Shown here piece after piece: positions 61,304-64,000 of a DNA stretch of 64,000 nucleotides (its first letter is position 1; each line of letters begins with the position of its first letter). The stretch lies in assembly GCA_038134285.1 (NCBI GenBank), contig JAYPUW010000001.1, positions 124,001-188,000 of the forward strand. The letters are read 5' to 3'. Source of the DNA: UBA3478 sp038134285. GTDB lineage: Bacteria > Bacteroidota > Bacteroidia > Flavobacteriales > Flavobacteriaceae. The notes below the pieces were generated by a model, which worked only from the letters and a program-made list of their open reading frames with translations, was not told where the DNA came from and did no database searches. The translations under genes were made by a program, and so were the position numbers.

Positions 61304-63214
61304 CTAGACCCCTACAATTTTACGAATCTGATCTACCACGTCAGGGTTGAGCAGGGTAGAGACGTCTCCGAGATTTGAAACGTCATTAGAGGCTATTTTC
61401 CGCAAGATGCGTCGCATGATCTTACCTGATCGCGTCTTAGGCAACCCTGGCACAAAGACAATTTTGTCGAGTTTAGCAATCGGTCCGATCTTATCAGAGA
61501 TGAGGCGGTTGATCTCTGCGCGAAGATTGTCTTGATTGCGCTCATGTGCCTCGTCTTTTAAGATCACGTATCCGAACAGTGCATTCCCTTTGATGTCGTG
61601 TGGAAAGCCCACGATGGCAGACTCTGCCACCGACTGATGTTCGTTGATGGCATCTTCGATTGGGGCAGTGCCCAGGTTATGCCCTGAGACAATAACCACA
61701 TCGTCTACCCGGCCCGTAATGCGATAGTAGCCCACAGCATCGCGAAAGGCACCGTCTCCGGTAAAGTACATGCCTTTAAAGGCTGAGAAATAGGTGTCTC
61801 GGTAGCGCTCGTGGTTGCCCCAGATAGTACGGGCAATAGATGGCCACGGATACTTAATACACAGCCTACCTTCAACCTGATTGCCCTTCAACTCTTGGCC
61901 ATTTTCATCCATTAAGGTGGGCTGCACGCCTATGAATGGCAGGGTCGCAAACGTGGGTTTGGTGGGGGTTGAGTAGGGTATTGGGGTGATCATGATACCG
62001 CCAGTTTCGGTTTGCCACCAAGTGTCAACGATGGGGCTTTCTTTCTTACCGATATTGTTGTTGTACCAGTGCCAAGCCTCTTCGTTGATGGGTTCACCTA
62101 CCGAACCAAGTACCCTAAGCGAAGACAGGTCGTATTGTTCAACAAACTTCAAGTCTTCTTTGGCCAGCGCACGAATGGCGGTTGGGGCGGTATAAAACTG
62201 ATTGACTTTATGTTTCTCAACGATTTGCCAGAAACGTCCAAAATCAGGATACGAAGGCACTCCCTCGAATATCACAGTGGTGGCTCCGTTGGCGAGTGGT
62301 CCGTAGAGAATGTAAGAGTGACCGGTGATCCATCCGATGTCTGCGGTACACCAATAGACGTCGTTTTCGCGGTATTGAAAAACGTTCTTGAAGGTGTAAG
62401 CCGTATACACCATGTAGCCGGCGCTGCTGTGGACCATTCCCTTTGGCTTTCCGGTCGATCCAGAAGTATATAGAATAAAGAGCGGCTCTTCGGCATCCAT
62501 AATTTCAACAGGGCATTCGTCGCTAGCAGCTTCAGTTAGCGGAGCGAGCCAATAGTCGCGACCTTCTGTCATCACTACTTCGTTTTTGGTGCGCTCGGCA
62601 ACTAAAACCGTACCCACTTGAGAGCATTCTTCGAGGGCCTGGTCAACGATTTTCTTGAGATCGATCGATTTGCTTCCGCGATATGATCCGTCTGAAGTCA
62701 CTACAAGAGAGGCGTCGCAATCGTTGATGCGAGTGGCTAGAGCCGTTGAGGAGAATCCTGCGAAGACCACCGAGTGAATGGCGCCAATACGCGCGCAAGC
62801 CAAAGCCGTATAGGCCAACTCAGGAATCATTGGCAGATAAATGCACACACGATCGCCCTTTTTGACCCCTTTTGACTTGAGCACGTTGGCCATCTTGTTC
62901 ACCTCAGCGTGCAATTGGCTATAGCTGATGTGCTGGGCAGGCTCGTCTGGGTTATTGGGTTCAAAAATAATGGCGGTCTTGTTCGCTCTAGTGTATAGGT
63001 GTCTGTCGATGCAGTTCTCTGATATATTGAGTTGAGCCCCTTCAAACCATCTGACTTCGGGTTTATCAAAATCCCATGAAAGCACCTTATCCCAGCGGTG
63101 ACGCCACTGAAAGTGCTCCTCGGCAATCTCTTCCCAAAACGCTTCAGGATTGCCTACCGATTTGCGGTAGATCTGAAAATATTCTTCTAGAGTTTTAATG
63201 TGATAGTTGCTCAT
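61304..63214 (-). CDS. acs: Acetyl-CoA synthetase
   Basis: The start is the ATG ending at 63214, which gives 636 residues beginning SNYHIKTLEEYFQIY, close to the normal Acs length; a longer frame would add a leader outside the family. It is an AMP-forming acyl-CoA ligase with YTSGSTGKPKGMVH, DTWWQTETGG, and the C-terminal PKTRSGKIMRRILRK whose lysine is the acetylation-controlled catalytic residue. It turns acetate, CoA and ATP into acetyl-CoA. The sodium:solute symporter lies directly upstream, 56 bases away, pointing to acetate use. Confidence 0.95.
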   Translation of the reverse strand: MSNYHIKTLEEYFQIYRKSVGNPEAFWEEIAEEHFQWRHRWDKVLSWDFDKPEVRWFEGAQLNISENCIDRHLYTRANKTAIIFEPNNPDEPAQHISYSQLHAEVNKMANVLKSKGVKKGDRVCIYLPMIPELAYTALACARIGAIHSVVFAGFSSTALATRINDCDASLVVTSDGSYRGSKSIDLKKIVDQALEECSQVGTVLVAERTKNEVVMTEGRDYWLAPLTEAASDECPVEIMDAEEPLFILYTSGSTGKPKGMVHSSAGYMVYTAYTFKNVFQYRENDVYWCTADIGWITGHSYILYGPLANGATTVIFEGVPSYPDFGRFWQIVEKHKVNQFYTAPTAIRALAKEDLKFVEQYDLSSLRVLGSVGEPINEEAWHWYNNNIGKKESPIVDTWWQTETGGIMITPIPYSTPTKPTFATLPFIGVQPTLMDENGQELKGNQVEGRLCIKYPWPSIARTIWGNHERYRDTYFSAFKGMYFTGDGAFRDAVGYYRITGRVDDVVIVSGHNLGTAPIEDAINEHQSVAESAIVGFPHDIKGNALFGYVILKDEAHERNQDNLRAEINRLISDKIGPIAKLDKIVFVPGLPKTRSGKIMRRILRKIASNDVSNLGDVSTLLNPDVVDQIRKIVGV

Positions 63215-63233
63215 GTGTCTATACGAAACGAAT

Positions 63234-63258
63234 AAAGCCCCGCATAAAACAGGGCTTT
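63234..63258 (-). terminator. Terminator-like hairpin between symporter and acs
   Basis: On the minus strand, AAAGCCC (63258-63252) pairs with GGGCTTT (63240-63234) over an 11-base loop, and the right arm ends in TTT followed by ATT. It sits in the 56-base gap between the symporter stop and the acs start, so it may reduce read-through. The stem is A/T at its ends and may be leaky. Confidence 0.5.
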
Positions 63259-63270
63259 TAAAATACAAAT

Positions 63271-64000
63271 TTAATGGGTCGCCTCACCAGCCCCACTGGG
63301 TATTCTAATGGTTTCAACCATCTCTTGAACCTCGTTTGGCGGATCAGGAGTAAAGCGATTTATGATTAACGAAACAGCGAAGTTCACGAGCATGGCGATA
63401 AAGCCAAATCCTTCAGGAGAAATTCCGAACCACCACTTCGATTGAAGTGCAGCGACTGCTTCCTTTCCCCCATCGAAGAGTCCGAACTTGAACTTTAGGA
63501 TGTAGAAAATCATGAGCAAGATTCCGACCACCATACCGGCGATCGCCCCTTGCTTATTCATTTTTTTATAGAAAATTCCTAGAATGATTGCAGGGAAAAA
63601 CGAGGCCGCCGCAAGACCAAAAGCCAATGCAACCACCGCTGCGACAAAGCCAGGCGGATTGATCCCAAAGTATCCTGCGATCACCACAGCCCCAACCGCA
63701 GAAAGTCGTGCTGCAATAAGCTCGTGCTTCTCACTGATGTTGGGTTTGAATACTTTTTTAATGAGGTCATGCGAAACCGATGATGAAATAACGAGTAAGA
63801 GTCCTGCTGCCGTTGAAAGAGCTGCTGCAAGACCTCCTGCAGCCACAAGGGCGATGACCCAAGCCGGAAGATTCGCAATTTCGGGATTGGCCAATACCAT
63901 AATGTCTTGATCGACACGCAACTCGTTAATGGCAGGGTTAGCGGCGTATTGAATGAGTCCGTCGGCATTCTTGTCTTCAAAGCCTAGTAGTCCTGTTTTC
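63271..64000 (-). CDS. Sodium:solute symporter, acetate-type (5' partial)
   Basis: The frame is open to the right edge, so the N-terminal half lies beyond the window; 242 residues are seen. The visible part is that of the SSS family (VC_2705/ActP-like): a periplasmic loop with DADGLIQYA-type wording, then AALSTAAGLLLVISSSVSHDL, LSAVGAVVIAGYFGINPPGFVAAVVALAFGLAAASFFPAIILGIFYKKMNKQGA, and a C-terminal cytoplasmic tail after RFTPDPPNEV. Its place directly upstream of acs favours acetate as the substrate. Confidence 0.88.
   Translation of the reverse strand, partial: KTGLLGFEDKNADGLIQYAANPAINELRVDQDIMVLANPEIANLPAWVIALVAAGGLAAALSTAAGLLLVISSSVSHDLIKKVFKPNISEKHELIAARLSAVGAVVIAGYFGINPPGFVAAVVALAFGLAAASFFPAIILGIFYKKMNKQGAIAGMVVGILLMIFYILKFKFGLFDGGKEAVAALQSKWWFGISPEGFGFIAMLVNFAVSLIINRFTPDPPNEVQEMVETIRIPSGAGEATH

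Noticed and set aside
62012..62473. A 153-codon open frame on plus inside acs
   Set aside because: It lies wholly within a well-conserved acs gene on the other strand, has no recognisable domain and no promoter box, and is a shadow frame.
1..64000. Mobile elements, prophage, CRISPR, tRNA or rRNA genes
   Set aside because: I looked for transposase and integrase motifs, repeated arrays and cloverleaf-type regions between genes and saw none. Gene order and composition look uniform across the window.

Overview
The window looks like chromosomal DNA of a marine-type member of the Bacteroidota, most likely the order Flavobacteriales. The reasons are: Bacteroidota-typical families (DUF1080 sugar proteins, NagB fused to a PIG-L deacetylase, CtlX, DUF3667, PspC proteins with a PadR partner, a short LeuA beside a long LeuA-like enzyme); several promoter candidates with the phylum's -7 box TAnnTTTG; few recognisable Shine-Dalgarno sites; and tight gene packing. 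I saw no rRNA, tRNA, CRISPR array, insertion sequence, prophage or integrase, and no gene-free stretch over 300 bases. The largest gap is about 217 bases, upstream of ilvD. Both ends cut genes: a serine hydrolase on the left and a sodium:solute symporter on the right.

Layout. 1-3.1 kb: end of a beta-lactamase-like serine hydrolase and a secreted zinc metalloprotease. 3.1-8.8 kb (minus): a tight seven-gene operon with DUF2147, SGNH hydrolase, creatininase-like hydrolase, Gfo/Idh/MocA oxidoreductase, two DUF1080 proteins and a NagX-like membrane protein, plausibly an oxidative (3-keto) sugar pathway. 8.9-16.2 kb (plus): a carboxypeptidase-regulatory-domain protein, then an amino-sugar group (NagB/PIG-L fusion, GH20 hexosaminidase) followed by a PhyH-like dioxygenase, an SDR and CutC. 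16.2-22.4 kb: a TsdA-like dihaem cytochrome c, Sua5, a CDF metal exporter, a 55-residue lipoprotein, TrkH/TrkA potassium uptake and pterin carbinolamine dehydratase. 22.4-32.8 kb: an acylase, two sterol-desaturase-type membrane proteins around an SLC13 carrier, an arginine-deiminase-fold pair (DDAH-like and CtlX), an M24 peptidase, DUF488, an NTF2-like protein and DUF456.

32.9-47.3 kb: PadR/PspC, an unrecognised 528-residue protein, then two convergent branched-chain amino acid operons, leuA-leuC-leuD-(leuA2/citramalate synthase-like)-leuB on plus and ilvD-ilvB-ilvN-ilvC on minus. They meet at a good intrinsic terminator. No threonine deaminase gene is present, which fits isoleucine synthesis through citramalate.

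47.5-55.7 kb: secreted hydrolases (PIG-L, two M20 peptidases, a histidine phosphatase, a metallo-beta-lactamase-fold protein), a broken DUF3667 gene with TGA in place of a zinc-ribbon cysteine, and a penicillin acylase. 56.1-60.2 kb: a lysine-catabolic operon (saccharopine dehydrogenase, DUF1338/HglS-type 2-oxoadipate dioxygenase, aminoadipate-semialdehyde dehydrogenase, SdpI-like protein). Its start is covered by a perfect 14-4-14 palindrome, the most striking non-coding signal in the window. 60.2-64 kb (minus): a truncated OmpA-like protein, a bactofilin, a candidate small RNA in the gap, acetyl-CoA synthetase and its likely acetate symporter.

I did not find a clearly new defence or mobile system. 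The most promising leads are the palindrome-controlled lysine operon, the 3-keto-sugar-type operon, the citramalate inference and the candidate small RNA.
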